Positions 7,671 through 19,700 are shown, numbered from the stretch's first letter. The stretch: DNA of 64,000 bases from Xenorhabdus ehlersii (GCF_003610465.1 NZ_RAQI01000002.1:496001-560000), one strand, 5' to 3'. A program made the numbers and translations. The notes: a model not told the origin generated them from the sequence alone.

Positions 7671-9014
7671 TTAAGCTTTTTTATCTAACGGAAAAGGGAC
7701 AGGATGTTTCGTATTGTAATTAAAGGTATACATTGCCGTTATGACCATCATAACAACGAGCGTCCATACCACTTCTTTTGCTCCAGTTCCAAAAACTGCC
7801 CAGATACAATAGATAAAGGCGATAAACGTAATAATGATATATCGCGTTTTCTCTTGCCCAAGATGACCATGACCAATTAACAGCAAAGCTGCACAGGTAT
7901 ATAAGTAAGGTATCAAGGTAAAAATCACAGAGACGGAAGAGACCAAGCCAAATTCTTTCGCTGCATTTGGCGAAATACTACTGAGTTGGAAAATCGTCAT
8001 TAGAACCCCCAGGATCAACAAACCCGCAACCGGAGTTCCTGCTTTGTTCACTTTGGCAAAGATTGAAGGAAACAGTCCATCATCTGCGGCAGCTTTGGCT
8101 GTTTGCCCTGCAAGCAATGTCCAGCCGCCCAATGATCCCAAACAGCCTGCCGCGGCACAAAAGGCAACGACTGCTCCAGCGGTATCTCCCAATGCCAATC
8201 GGGCAGCATCACCAAAAGGTGAAGATGAGATTTTCAACGCCGCGTTGGGGATCATACCCATAATTACACTGCTGGACAGAACATAACAGACGGCCGCAAT
8301 CAGCACACCGCCAATAGTCGCAATAGGCACATTACGCTTAGGATTTTTAACCACACCAGCCGCAACAGAAGCGCTTTCAACGCCAATAAAAGACCATAAT
8401 GTTACGTTTAAAATACTCTGAATCGCGCCAAAGGTATTCAATCCACTGACGTTCCACGCATCCATATAGGTCTTACCGTTGAACCAGAACCAACCCAATA
8501 CAGCGGTTGCTACAATCGGAATCAATGCTAAGGTTGTCGCTACCGCTTGCACTCTGGTAATAACATGTGGCCCGATAATGTTCAAAATGACAAATATCCA
8601 CAGTATGACTGTACAAGTGATGGTTAAAATAATGGGATCTTTCAGGATAGGGAAAAAATAACTCAGGTAACCAACGCCAATCACAACCATTGCGATATTA
8701 CCGATCCAACACGCCAGCCAATATAAAATGTTAGTCTGATAGCCTAAAAAAGGGCCAAAGGCTCGTCGTGCATAGGCATAAGAACCGCCTGGACTGTCAT
8801 CCAGTGAGGAGATTTTCGCATAGACAATCGATAACCCCACGGCACCAATGATAGTTACCAGCCATCCAAGGATCGCAATACCTCCTGTTGAGGCCAGACT
8901 GGCAGGCAGGAGAAAAACGCCCGATCCCATGATGTTACCCGCAACCATCAGAGTAACGGGGATCAATCCGACTTTTTTTGCCTCTGAAACATTTGCCTTT
9001 GAAACAATAGCCAT
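7671..9014 (-). CDS. adiC: Arginine/agmatine antiporter AdiC
   Basis: A 447-residue inner-membrane transporter of the APC family (12 helices), exchanging external arginine for internal agmatine. The N-terminal [19 protein letters not shown] contains the substrate loop GSG, and [13 protein letters not shown] holds the equivalent of the gating and substrate-binding helix 6 of E. coli AdiC. Similarity by eye is far closer to AdiC than to PotE or CadB (for example [20 protein letters not shown]). GGAAG lies 7 bases before the ATG. It starts 17 bases after the adiA stop, so the pair is an operon: decarboxylation in the cytoplasm consumes protons and AdiC swaps the product out. No adiY-like regulator gene lies between them, unlike in E. 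coli. Confidence 0.92.
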   Translation of the reverse strand: MAIVSKANVSEAKKVGLIPVTLMVAGNIMGSGVFLLPASLASTGGIAILGWLVTIIGAVGLSIVYAKISSLDDSPGGSYAYARRAFGPFLGYQTNILYWLACWIGNIAMVVIGVGYLSYFFPILKDPIILTITCTVILWIFVILNIIGPHVITRVQAVATTLALIPIVATAVLGWFWFNGKTYMDAWNVSGLNTFGAIQSILNVTLWSFIGVESASVAAGVVKNPKRNVPIATIGGVLIAAVCYVLSSSVIMGMIPNAALKISSSPFGDAARLALGDTAGAVVAFCAAAGCLGSLGGWTLLAGQTAKAAADDGLFPSIFAKVNKAGTPVAGLLILGVLMTIFQLSSISPNAAKEFGLVSSVSVIFTLIPYLYTCAALLLIGHGHLGQEKTRYIIITFIAFIYCIWAVFGTGAKEVVWTLVVMMVITAMYTFNYNTKHPVPFPLDKKA

Positions 9015-9031
9015 AATTTATCTTCCCGTTT

Positions 9032-11306
9032 TCACTTTTTTATACACATGACGTGATAAATGCCATTGATAATCTCTGTACCTTCCGTTTCATGCTCAAA
9101 ACCAGGAAATTCGTGATCCCACTTTTGTAATGCGTGTAAATATCCAATTTGGGGACTGGTTTTATCACCAAAGTTCTCGCCTGAAAGCAGCATGGGAATA
9201 CCGGGCGGATATGGGATGATAGAGTTCGCAGCAATGCGATGAGGTAAATCGTCCAGTGCCACCATTTCCACATTATGGGTCACAATGGCCTGGTAAGCGG
9301 TTCGCGGCGTCATTTCCATTTTGGGTAAACCAGCATATGCCCGATTCAGTTTTTCACCCGGATTATTCTGCCGTAAATAATCGAACATTTTATCGCCTAA
9401 CTCTTTCAATCCTAAATGCTCATACACCTCTGGGTGCTGCTCTACCAAATCTGGTAAAACTTTATTCAAAGGCGTATTAGCATCATAATGGTGTTTGAAA
9501 GACAGCAAGGTGTTAAGCAATGTTCCCCATTTTCCTTTGGTGATCCCCATTGAAAATAGGAACATAATTTGGAAGTCCGTGGTACGGGTTGGTACGATAC
9601 CGTGCTGACTTAACCATGCGGTGACTAATGCTGCCGGCACGCCCTGTTTTTTTCAACTTACCATTATCCCCCATGCCCGGAGCCAATATGCTGACTTTAA
9701 TCGGATCAAGCATACTCCAGTTATCCGGTAAATCTTCAAATCCGTGCCAACTGTCTCCCGGACGCATTACCCAACAACTTTGTTCTTTCGTCAGTAGTTC
9801 CTTGGGTGTATCCTCAAAAGCCATTTTTTTACCAGTCACAGGATCTGTCACTTTTTCCTGATTCCAGGGCTTAAAGAACCAATCCCCTTTCTTACTGAAA
9901 TCTCGATTCAAACGCGCTAATGCCTGACGGAAATCAACAGCTTCTTCAATAACTTCCTGAGTCAATGAGTAGCCACTATTGCCATCCATCATTGAAACCG
10001 CGATATCATTTGAAGCGCAAATCGCATACAGAGGAGAAGTTGTTGCATGCATCATGTAGGCCTGATTAAACCTCGAAAATTCTACAGGTTTGCGTCCGTC
10101 CCGTACATGGATAAAGGAGGCTTGAGATAGTGCATTCAACAACTTGTGAGATGAATGGGTAGCAAAAACTGTCGGCCCAGAGTGATTTTTCGGATCTCCA
10201 CGCATGGCAAAATGATCATGATAAATTGGGTTAAACCGCGCATAGCCATACCATGCTTCATCAAAATGTATTCTATCGACACTTTTATCTAATAACTCCT
10301 GTACATGCTTAGCGTTATAACAGACACCATCATAGGTACAGTTTGTCACTACGCTATAAACAGGTTTCTGATTAGCCATGCCTTGGAACAGTGGATTTTG
10401 TTTCAGTTTCTTCTGTAATGTTTTAGCCTGCATTTCTTGTGGATAGATAGGCCCGATGATGCCATAGCGGTTACGGCTCGGCAGCATATAAACCGGTTTG
10501 GCGCCTGTCAGTATCAGCCCCTGTTCAATGGACTTATGACAATTTCGGTCAATGATGACCACGTCATCTTCGGTCATACAAGCCTGCATAATCGTGCGGT
10601 TAGAGCCTGACGTTCCGACCACGACAGAATAAGAATGGTCTGCACCAAATACTCTGGCGGCGTTTCTTTCACTTTCACCAAATGCACCGGAATGATCTAA
10701 TAGCGAACCCAATGAAGCTCGCTCAATTCCCATATCGGTACGAAAAAGATTTTCCCCATAATAGTCATGATAAAAGCGACCAACTGGTGTTTTATTAAAT
10801 CCGACGCCCCCTTGATGCCCTGGCGCCGCCCAGGAATATTCATAGGTTCGGCTGTATTTCATCAATGCCGACATTAAAGGAGGAAATAATTGTTGACGAT
10901 AACGCTGCATGGCTGCAATGGCACGACCCGCAATAAAATCCGCAGAATCTTCCAATATCCAGGCAAATTCAGTTAGCTGTTCCAGTAATTCATGATTTAG
11001 CAAAAATACCGCTTTTTCCCGATCACTTAACAAAAAGACCGGAACATTTTCCTGTCGTTCAAATAATTTATTGAGAAGTTTCTGTATTTGACGATATAAA
11101 TCATCATCGATGAGTGCACAGCTTATCATTAAACAATCGAACGATTCATTGGCTGAAATTATTGTATAACTATCATCAAAAGACTCAGCAATAATAACAT
11201 CCACGTCTTTTTCGATTAATTTATCAGCCAACCTATGCACAGCATTTTCCACATAGTGACTATGATATCGTGTACCCACTTCGTTTTCTGCTATCAATAC
11301 TTTCAT
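9032..11306 (-). pseudogene. adiA: Acid-inducible arginine decarboxylase AdiA, frameshifted at an A7 tract
   Basis: A PLP-dependent biodegradative arginine decarboxylase (arginine to agmatine plus CO2), a large decameric cytoplasmic enzyme. The first frame (11306 to about 9650) covers the response-regulator-like wing domain and the PLP domain, with HFDEAWYGYARF and the Lys of FATHSSHKLLNALSQ near residue 386. After GDNGKLKK the protein leaves the family and runs to a false stop at 9513. The C-terminal domain (VPAALVTAWLSQHGIVPTRTTDF to GIYHVMCIKK) is intact in another frame, 9640 to 9032. The break is a run of seven A (7 T at 9647-9653 on the + strand); six would restore a protein of about 757 residues, the normal size. 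Could be a true mutation, base error or slippage. AAGGA lies 8 bases before the start. Confidence 0.88.
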
Positions 11307-11699
11307 GACATTATTCCTTACTCTATCTCTACTTGAACTGACAGGATAAATTCAGAGTTACTTGGCAATGACCATCGAATAGTTGATACGATCAGGAAAA
11401 TTTAACGATGCTAAATGAGACACAGTAAAAGCTATCAATAATATAATTATCTAAGTTAACTATTTGTTAATATATAATTTTAAGATTAAAAATCACATTG
11501 ATTAATATAGTGTCTATTTGAATTTGTGCAATCCATTTGTTTTTTTGTCTATCTCTAAAATTTGGCGTTTATGGGTTTAGTAAGAGCCAGAGCACAATAG
11601 CGTAACCATGTGGATTTTCTTTACCAGCGTTACTATGAAGGGTACGGGACGTCATTAAGTAAGTGCTGATGATGCCCATCACTAAATTATGGGAACAAT
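11307..11699. other. Divergent intergenic region between adiA and the lysis pair
   Basis: No gene is recognisable. The part near adiA is very AT-rich (11430-11520) and must hold the adiA promoter on the minus strand; the part from 11580 should drive the holin gene on the + strand, whose ribosome site (GGGAAC just before the ATG) is weak. I could not assign operators. Confidence 0.3.
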
Positions 11700-12032
11700 A
11701 TGAAAGAACATCCTGATTTATGGGCCGATTTATTAAACGGTCTAAGAAACGCTTGGCCGCAAATTTCTGGTTCTATTTTGGCCATCATGATCTGTTACGG
11801 CCGACTTATTTATGACGGTGTGGAGCGGAAAAATCGCTGGGTCGAGCCGCTACTATGTGGAGCGCTGTCGTGGGGATTTTCCAGTGGACTGGAACTATTT
11901 GGTATTCCAAACAGTATTTCACCTGCCCTCGGCGGTGCCGTTGGTTTTATTGGCGTAGAGAAAATACGAGAGTTTGCCATTCGTGCCATCAATAAACGTT
12001 TAGGAGATAACAATGACAAGAGGGATTCGTAA
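11700..12032 (+). CDS. Phage-type holin
   Basis: A 110-residue small membrane protein with about three hydrophobic segments (approximately residues 22-38, 48-66 and 70-86) and a charged C-terminus (EFAIRAINKRLGDNNDKRDS), the layout of a class I-like phage holin; IYDGVERKNRWVEPLLCGALSWG recalls the lambda/HP1-like holin families. Holins form inner-membrane holes that let a muralytic enzyme reach the wall. It overlaps the next gene by 20 bases. No other phage genes flank it, so it is either a prophage remnant or a lysis pair kept for protein release. Confidence 0.75.
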   Translation: MKEHPDLWADLLNGLRNAWPQISGSILAIMICYGRLIYDGVERKNRWVEPLLCGALSWGFSSGLELFGIPNSISPALGGAVGFIGVEKIREFAIRAINKRLGDNNDKRDS

Positions 12033-12408
12033 CCACAACCCGGGCAATATCCGCCACGGTGATAAATGGCAGGGTTTGCGTGATATCCAGACAGACAAAT
12101 CATTTTGTCAATTTGGGGCGCCGGAATATGGCATACGGGCGATGCTAAAAATTCTGCGCAACTACGAACGCAAATACGGGGACAATACTATTCGCCAGTT
12201 TATTTCCCGCTGGGCACCACCGAATGAAAATAATACCGAGAGTTATATCGTTTATGTATGTAAATCAGTTGGCATAGCTAGCAGTGCCGTGGTGGATGTA
12301 GAAAATGTCGCCACAATGAGCCGACTGGTTAAAGCTATCATTCAAATGGAAAACGGCCAACAGCCTTATTCCGATGAGATCATTAAGCGAGCATTTGAAT
12401 TGTTATAA
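12013..12408 (+). CDS. Phage-type lysozyme-like / structural protein paired with the holin
   Basis: A 131-residue protein beginning MTRGIRNHNPGNIRHGDKWQGL, a signature of phage proteins variously annotated as virion structural protein or peptidoglycan hydrolase. The NPGNIR segment followed by FGAPEYGIRAMLKILRNYERKYG and YIVYVCKSVG fits a lysozyme-like helical fold. GGAGATAACA precedes the ATG inside the end of the holin gene, so translation is coupled. There is no signal peptide, consistent with export through the holin. Muralytic activity is an inference from family and pairing. No spanin gene is seen before the terminator. Confidence 0.7.
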   Translation: MTRGIRNHNPGNIRHGDKWQGLRDIQTDKSFCQFGAPEYGIRAMLKILRNYERKYGDNTIRQFISRWAPPNENNTESYIVYVCKSVGIASSAVVDVENVATMSRLVKAIIQMENGQQPYSDEIIKRAFELL

Positions 12409-12413
12409 GTTCT

Positions 12414-12439
12414 AATCACCGCCTACTGGCGGTGATTTT
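12414..12439 (+). terminator. Terminator after the lysis pair
   Basis: AATCACCGCC (12414-12423) and GGCGGTGATT (12428-12437) form a perfect 10-bp stem with a 4-base loop and end in TTTT. It begins 5 bases after the stop codon. Confidence 0.85.
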
Positions 12440-12522
12440 CAACAGTATCGTATCCCGCTTCCCTGCCAGATAACTAAAAATATAACTTGCTTAATATTCG
12501 CAATCATGCGTTAATAGCTGGG

Positions 12523-12689
12523 TCGGTTTGAAAGACAGACCTCATACAAAGCAGTTTATTAAAGCAATTCTCATCCTCAGGCGTTATCCCAGATATCCCC
12601 TTCTTTTTGAGTTTCTCCATTAAGCGCTAAGTAGTTTCTGTAAAACAAGCCATATTCGCCTAAAAAGGCTCAATTAAAGGAAATATCAC
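12523..12689 (+). promoter_or_regulatory. cspA-like thermosensor 5' leader
   Basis: A long untranslated leader precedes the cold-shock gene. GGTTTGAAAGACAGACC (12524-12540) matches the E. coli cspA start region and cold box (GGTTTGACGTACAGACC) at most positions. Near the end, AAGCCATATTCGCCTAAAAAGGC and AATTAAAGGAAATATCAC resemble the E. coli segment just before the start codon. A -10-like TTAATA (12511-12516) lies upstream. In E. coli this leader refolds at low temperature to expose the ribosome site; the same control is inferred here. Confidence 0.65.
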
Positions 12690-12905
12690 ATGTCTAATAA
12701 AATGACTGGTTTAGTAAAATGGTTTAATGCGGATAAAGGTTTTGGTTTTATCTCCCCTACTGATGGAAGCAAAGACGTCTTCGTACACTTCTCCGCTATT
12801 CAGAGTAACGACTACCGCACTCTGTTCGAAGGCCAGAAGGTCGAGTTCTCTATCGAGAAGGGTGCTAAAGGCCCGGCAGCAGTAAACGTTGTGCCTACAG
12901 CGTAA
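12690..12905 (+). CDS. cspA: Cold-shock protein, CspA family
   Basis: A 71-residue single cold-shock domain that binds single-stranded RNA/DNA and acts as an RNA chaperone. RNP1 KGFGFI is at residues 16-21 and RNP2 VFVHF at 30-34; the N-terminal [17 protein letters not shown] and the end GPAAVNVV are typical. AAAGGAAA lies 6 bases before the ATG. It is monocistronic, with the long cspA-like leader upstream. Which Csp paralogue it corresponds to cannot be told by eye, but the leader favours a cold-inducible CspA/B/G type. Confidence 0.9.
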   Translation: MSNKMTGLVKWFNADKGFGFISPTDGSKDVFVHFSAIQSNDYRTLFEGQKVEFSIEKGAKGPAAVNVVPTA

Positions 12906-13158
12906 AATCTTCCCTGAGTCCCTTCCTCTGCGATAACGAAGACAGCCTCTGGCTTGAGTGGACAGAGTGACGGGATGTCAAAATATTTTCAGTTGCCGGT
13001 ATGGATAAAACTGGACCGGTTTCTGCCCCTTCCTCTTTGGCTTCATTATCAATAGAAGCGTTCTATCCGTTGAAAGCTTAACTTCCTGAATCTCTCAAAT
13101 CTTCTGCTCCCACCGTGTTCCCGTGCTAGTTAATCCTTTTTCTAGCGAGGGGATATTT

Positions 13159-13242
13159 ATGCCAGATGCCTTCAATACACCGCAAAGAAGATTATGTAAG
13201 AACAAAACATTATATAGGGATTTTGAAGAACTGAATCATTAA
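13159..13242 (+). CDS. Possible 27-residue small ORF upstream of xabA
   Basis: ATG preceded by GAGGGGATATTT, a good ribosome site, then a basic peptide (MPDAFNTPQRRLCKNKTLYR...ELNH) ending TAA. It could be a small protein, a leader or a gene remnant; no family is recognised and only the ribosome site supports it. Confidence 0.2.
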   Translation: MPDAFNTPQRRLCKNKTLYRDFEELNH

Positions 13243-13471
13243 GAGCCAGTATATGATAGCCCCATAGAGCGCCATGAATGTTCTGTTAAGCCTCCCCAAA
13301 ACTCGCCACATAGGCACACCATCAGAATTTTTAAAAACCCCTATCAAAAATAAATAGTCTAAATCCCTTTTATAGCGGAAATTTTAAAAATAAAGTACCT
13401 GCTCATAAAGAGTTAGTTCTTCAATATCTCCAGTGTGCAGTAATGCCACATAAATCAAATTTAATTCATTA

Positions 13472-13484
13472 TTAACCCGGTTAA
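13472..13484. promoter_or_regulatory. Palindrome just upstream of xabA
   Basis: TTAACC-C-GGTTAA, a perfect 6-bp inverted repeat around one base, 26 bases before the xabA start codon and followed by a further half copy (TTAACC). It could be an operator; the bound factor is unknown. Confidence 0.25.
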
Positions 13485-13510
13485 CCAGTCTCACGAGCAG
13501 GAGTTAAGCA

Positions 13511-16500
13511 ATGTCTATATCATGCAATAATATTAACAACGAAAACCCACTTTCATTAGAGAATGCTTCTGCATCTCCCTCTTACAAAGTCCCACTCAGT
13601 TCTCCCCAGCAAGTTGTCTGGCTCGACCAGTTCTTCCGTCCTCATAGTATCTGCTATAACTTAGGTTCAGTGATTCTGGTTGAAGGAAAGTTGGATAAAG
13701 CGCTGCTAGTACGCGCTGTTGAGGCCGTTGTTTATCGTCATGATGCATTGCGTTTACGACTCGTTAAAACTCAGGAATTACCGCTGCAAACACTCACCGA
13801 CACTTTGCCTGTATCCGTGACAATCCACGATTTCTCAGATCATGACAACGCAGAAGAACAGGCTGAACAATATATCCGTACTGCCTTCATGCGTCCGTTT
13901 GATTTGTACAATGAACTATGGCGTTTTGAACTGATACGGGTGAGTGATAATCGTTGGTACTGGCATTTCTGCTGTCATCATCTCATCGGGGATGGGATTA
14001 CTTTAGGGCTTATTCCTGAAGAGATAGCTAACACGTATACTCGGTTAATCAGAGGAGAAAAATTTACCGAAACGGCCCCTTCTTATCTCGACTTTATTAA
14101 TGAAGATCGCACCTATTTAAACTCACAGCGCTATCTACAAGACCAACAATTCTGGTCAGAGCGCTATAAAAACTTACCGCCAGCCTTAATTCAGCCATCA
14201 ACTTTAGAGCAAACAACAGATAACGAACATGCCGAACCTTTAATTTGGTCACTGGATAACACGCTCTTCCAGCGAATCGAAGACACTGTCGCTGCACATG
14301 GATTGTCCGTCCTGCATTTTATGTATGCCGCGCTGGCTTGCTATTTCTCACGTACTGCTTACTCGCTGACAAACCGTACCGAAGATGAAGATATTGTTAT
14401 TGGTATTCCCGTGCATAACCGTAAAAACAGTAAACAAAGACACACGGTGGGGATGTTTTCATCGGTGATTCCGGTCGGTATAACCGTTTCGCCCCATGAT
14501 ACTTTCCTTGATGTGATGGGCAAAACCGCAGCAGAATTGCGCCGTTGCTATAAACGTCAGCGCTTACCAATCGCAGAAATCAATCGACTCATACAAATCC
14601 AGCAGAAGACTGGGCGTGCTCAGTTATTCGATATCATGCTGTCATTTGAGCGGATAGACGTGAACGCCGATATACCCGACGCTACACTCAAATACTGCCA
14701 AATACAACGTGGCGCACCGTTCCCGCTTGTCATTGCTGTCCATCAATATGCATTCGCTAACAGTGAGGATGCCTATAAGCCTATCACGTTTGAGTTTAAT
14801 TTTTCACCCAATTACCTGAGTCGTGCTGAAGTGGTAGCACTCCAATCTCGCCTCATGATGTTGATAGAAGCCGCCCTGACGTCTCCGAAAACCCAGATCC
14901 GAAACTTACCCCTACTACCACTAGCAGAGCAGCAGCAACTGTTAGTAGATTTCAATGCCACACAAATGGATTTCCCGCCCGATACCTTAGTCCATTCCCA
15001 GTTTGAAGCACTGGCAGAGCAACAACCCAATGCCCCCGCCGTGATATTTGAAGAGCAAACTATTCGTTATGGCGAACTGAACCGCCGTGCTAATCAGCTG
15101 GCCCATTACCTGATGGCGCTGGGCGTCCGTCCGGACAAACGCGTGGCGATTTGTGTCGAACGCAGTCTGGAAATGGTGGTCGGATTACTGGCTATTCTTA
15201 AAGCCGGTGGGGCCTATGTCCCGCTCGATCCGGCCTACCCAACCGAACGGCTGACGTATATGCTCCGAGATGCCGCTCCCGTGGCCTTACTTACCCAGAC
15301 GACCCTCGCCGACGCCCTGAACAATACGGACTCCACGGCTGAGACCGACTATCTCACAATACTGCTTGATGCTCAGACAGCTTCTCTCGCTGAACAACCG
15401 ACTCACAACCCAGATACACAGGCGCAGGGGCTGACACCACACCATTTGGCCTATGTCATCTACACGTCAGGCTCCACCGGATTACCCAAGGGGGTGGAAA
15501 TGCCGCTGGCGGCCTTGTCAAACCTACTACAATGGCACCGACACCTCCCTGCACCGCCCGCCGGCACCGGCAAAACCCTGCAATTTGCTGCGCTGGGCTT
15601 CGATGTCGCCTTTCAGGAAATATTCACCACCCTGTGTGAAGGCGGCTGTCTGGTTCTGATTAATGAAACCCTGCGACAGGCGCCTCAACAGCTTCTCCGG
15701 CTGATTCAGCAACAACAGATTGACCGAATTTTCCTGCCCTATATTGCGCTCCAGCATCTGGCTGAAGCCGCTAATTACAGTGGAGAGGATTTTTCCTGTC
15801 TGGCGCATATTATCACCGCCGGCGAGCAATTGCGTATTACGCCAGCCATTCAGCGTTTCCTGCAACGGACCAACAACTGCCGGTTACATAATCACTATGG
15901 CCCGACAGAAAGCCATGTCGCTACGGCATACCAACTGGGTAAGGAAATGGCACAATGGCCAACATTGCCGCCCATCGGTCGCCCGATAGCCAACAACCGC
16001 ATTTATCTTCTTGATGGGAACGGTCAGCCTGTGCCTGTGGGCGTGACCGGGGAAATCTATATCGCCGGCGCTGGCATAGCCCGTGGGTATCTCAACCGGC
16101 CTGAACTGACGGCTGAGCGCTTCCTGGTTGACCCGTTTTCCCCAAATCCCGATGACCGTATGTACAAAACCGGTGACCTTGGCCGCTGGCGACCCGATGG
16201 CAATATTGACTACCTCGGCCGTAATGATTTTCAGGTCAAACTGCGGGGTTTTCGCATTGAATTGGGGGAAATCGAAACACAGCTTATGCAGTGTCACGGG
16301 GTGCGCGAAGCCGTGGTGATTGCCCGCGAAGATGAACCCGGTCAGAAACGGCTGGTGGCCTATCTACGGCCGCGGGCGGGCGCTAAACTGGTGCCCGCTG
16401 AACTGCGTCAGCAACTCGCCCGACACCTTGCCGACTATATGCTGCCCACTGCATTTGTGATGCTGGAAACCTTCCCACTCACGCCCAATGGTAAACTTAA

Positions 16501-16770
16501 CCGTCAGGCACTCCCTGCGCCGGATGATTCTGCCGTAGTGACGCGCAGCTATGAAGCGCCCGTCGGTGACATAGAAACGGCGTTGGCACAAATCTGGCAA
16601 GGCTTATTGGGACTGGCGCGAGTGGGCCGTCATGATCATTTCTTTGAGCTGGGTGGGCATTCCCTGCTTGCCGTCCAGCTTGTCGCCCGTATTCGTCAGG
16701 TATTGGCGCGGGAATTACCGTTACAAACCCTGTTTGCTCAACCGATCCTGATGGGGCTGGCCCAGACGCT
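13511..16770 (+). other. NRPS module 1: starter C-A(Pro)-T
   Basis: The C domain belongs to the starter type, which acylates the first residue. The A domain has FDVAFQEIF, IITAGEQL and LHNHYGPTESHVATAY, the hallmark of proline-activating domains (GrsB/TycB Pro type, pocket beginning D-V-Q). T is at about 16650. The A-T part is almost identical to module 12. Confidence 0.75.
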
Positions 16771-19700
16771 GACAGGAGCGGCCACTATCACGCAAACAGT
16801 CATCCCCCTTGCGGATCGCAGCCAGCCCTTGCCTTTGTCCTTTGCTCAACAACGATTATGGTTCCTCGGTCAGCTCGATCCGGCGGCGAGTCAGGCCTAT
16901 CATCTCCCTGCGGTACTGCGCTTAGCTGGTTCACTCAATCGCCATGCCCTGATAATGGCACTTGATCGTCTGGTGGCTCGACATGAAAGTCTGCGGACAC
17001 GTTTTGTGCTGGTTGAAGGCCAACCCAGCCAGCAAATCGACCCTGCGGATATCGGTTTTTCCCTGTCCTGTCAAGACTTGCGTCAGCTCGATCCTGCTCT
17101 GCATATCGACCGTATTACTGAATTCGCGACTCTTGAAGCCCAAACCCCTTTCGATTTTGCTCAGGGACCACTTATCCGCGGCCAACTGCTGCAACTGGCC
17201 GATAAGGAACACGTGCTGCTGCTCACGCAACATCATATTATTACCGACGGCTGGTCTATTGGCGTGCTGGTACGCGAACTGGATGTTTTCTATCATGCGG
17301 TTCTCTACGACCATAATGATCCTTTGCCACCACTGCCCATTCAGTACGCCGATTATGCCGTTTGGCAGCGTGATTGGTTGCAAGCAGAGATGTTTACTGC
17401 ACAGCGAAACTTCTGGCTCAATCAACTTGAAAATGCGCCCGCGTTATTATCACTCCCGACCGATCATCCTCGCCCAGCAGTACAGACTTATGTCGGCAGA
17501 CAAGTACCTTTCCACCTTGATACCTCAGTACTGAATTCACTTAAGGAACTTGGACAACGCCATAACAGCACCTTATTTATGACCCTACTGGCTGGCTGGA
17601 GTATTGTACTCGCCAGGCTTAGTGGTCAGGATGATATTGTCATCGGCACCCCTGTCGCCAACCGCCCAAATCGTGAGCTTGAAGCGTTGATGGGCTTCTT
17701 CGTCAATACATTGGCTCTGCGCGTTAAATTCAATGATGAACTCAGTGTGGCTGATCTGCTTACTCAGGTTCGGGAGCAGGCGTTAGCCACCTATGCCCAT
17801 CAGGATCTACCCTTTGAGCAGGTGGTGGAAGCATTACAACCTGAACGAAACTTGAGCCATAGCCCAATCTTTCAGGTCATGCTGGCTTTAGACAACACAC
17901 CAGTTCAGAGCCAAACGTTGTCCAGTTTGCAGATCTCCCGAATTGAACTGGCGACCCATAGTGCCCACTTCGATTTAATGTTGTTGTTAACTGAAACCGA
18001 CACTGGTTTGGTTGGCGGACTGGAATATGCCTCTGATCTGTTCGATGCCGAGACTGTTGAACGTATGGTCGGCTATTTGCAACGAGTACTGGCAGCAATG
18101 GTAACCGATGCAACCCAAGTCATTGCGAATTTGCCGATGTTGTCAGCTTCAGAGCAACAACAACTGTTGGTGGATTTTAACGCCACCCAAGCAGATTTTC
18201 CGCAAGACGCACTGATCCACCAACTGTTTGAAGAACAGGTGATCAATAGCCCTACCGCTACCGCGGTAGTGTGTGGAGATCAGACACTCAGTTATGATGA
18301 ACTGAACCGCCAGGCCAATCGACTGGCCCATCATCTTATTGCCTTAGGGGTACGTCCGGATGATCGGGTAGCAATTTGTGTTGAGCGCAGCCCGGGCATG
18401 ATGGTGGGTTTACTTGGTATTCTCAAGGCGGGGGGTGCCTATGTGCCGTTCGATCCTGCCTATCCAACCGAACGGCTGATGCATATGCTTGCAGATTCAG
18501 CGCCGATAGTGATACTGACCCAAACAAAACTTGCCGACAAGCTGGCTGGCACTATACCCACTGTTTTACTCGATAACGTCCTCAGCACCCAAAAACCATT
18601 TCTGCCAGCTCATAATCCCGACGCACAAGCACTGGGGTTAACCTCACGCCATCTGGCCTATGTGATCTACACATCAGGCTCTACCGGTTTGCCTAAAGGC
18701 GTGGCAATCGAGCACCGCAATACGGTGAATTTCCTGACCTGGGCACAACATACGTTTAGTCAGGAGGAGTTGGCACACACACTTTTTGCTACTTCCCTGA
18801 ATTTTGATTTGTCGGTATACGAATGCTTTGCTCCTCTGCTCCTTGGCGGTACGGTTCACCTTATTACTGACATACTGTCACTGATTCATACAAGTTCAGC
18901 CAACCCAAAACCATTAGTCAGCCTTATCAATACCGTGCCATCGGCCATCTCACACCTGATGGAGACCAATGCACTACCCGCGAACATTCGGACGATCAAT
19001 TTAGCGGGGGAAAGAGTAAGGCCGCACATTGTTGAACATTTATTTGCTCACTCAGGCGTACAGAATGTGTGCAATCTGTATGGCCCTTCAGAGACAACGA
19101 CTTATTCGACCTGGACTCGAATGAACCGGACAACGGGATTTAATAGCCATATCGGGCGCCCGATTGCCAATACCCAGATTTATATTCTAGATCCACATGG
19201 ACAGCCCGTACCACTTGGTGTTGTCGGGGAAATACATATTGCCGGTGCGGGGGTTGCCCGTGGTTACCTGAATCGTCCTGAACTGACCGCAGAACGTTTC
19301 CTCTCTGATCCGTTTTCCTCAGATCCCAATGCCCGCATGTACAAAACCGGCGACCTCGGCCGCTGGCTACCCGATGGTACGATTGACTACCTTGGCCGAA
19401 ATGATTTTCAGGTTAAACTGCGGGGCTTCCGCATTGAACTGGGAGAAATCGAAGCCCAATTAATGCAATGCTATGGCGTGCAAGAAGCGGTAGTGATTGC
19501 CCGCGAAAATATTGACACTCCTGATGGAAACATGGGAGAACAGAAACGACTAGTCGCCTATTTGCGACCTCAGAACGGCATTGGGCTGGTTCCCGCAGAA
19601 CTACGCCAACAGCTTGCCCAACACCTCGCTGAATACATGCTGCCCAGTGCCTTTGTGGTACTCGACACTTTCCCACTGACTGCCAACGGTAAACTTGACC

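Larger units (their letters stand above)
12906..13510. other. Intergenic region upstream of the NRPS operon
   Basis: About 600 bases with no recognisable full gene. It holds one small candidate ORF (13159-13242) and, close to xabA, a palindrome. CAGGAG lies 7 bases before the xabA ATG. On the minus strand a 33-codon frame near 13240-13330 (MWRVLGRLNRTFMALYG...) is hydrophobic, but I cannot support it. The xabA promoter should be within the AT-rich last 200 bases. Confidence 0.4.

Noticed and set aside
9032..9640. Separate small decarboxylase gene starting at 9640
   Set aside because: It is the C-terminal third of AdiA with a GTG in mid-protein and no ribosome site; it is joined to the upstream frame by the A7 shift.
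9513..9650. Programmed -1 frameshift in adiA at the A7 run
   Set aside because: Restoring the frame needs a +1 move (or loss of one A), so a -1 slip at A AAA AAA gives the wrong frame. Transcript slippage remains possible.
7671..11306. speF-potE or cadA-cadB instead of adiA-adiC
   Set aside because: Both proteins follow the arginine enzymes by eye ([30 protein letters not shown]..., GDREKAVF), which ornithine and lysine systems do not share at that level.
12906..13510. Possible MbtH-like or regulator gene next to xabA
   Set aside because: No frame contains the NPFDD...SLWP pattern of MbtH proteins or a helix-turn-helix of credible length.
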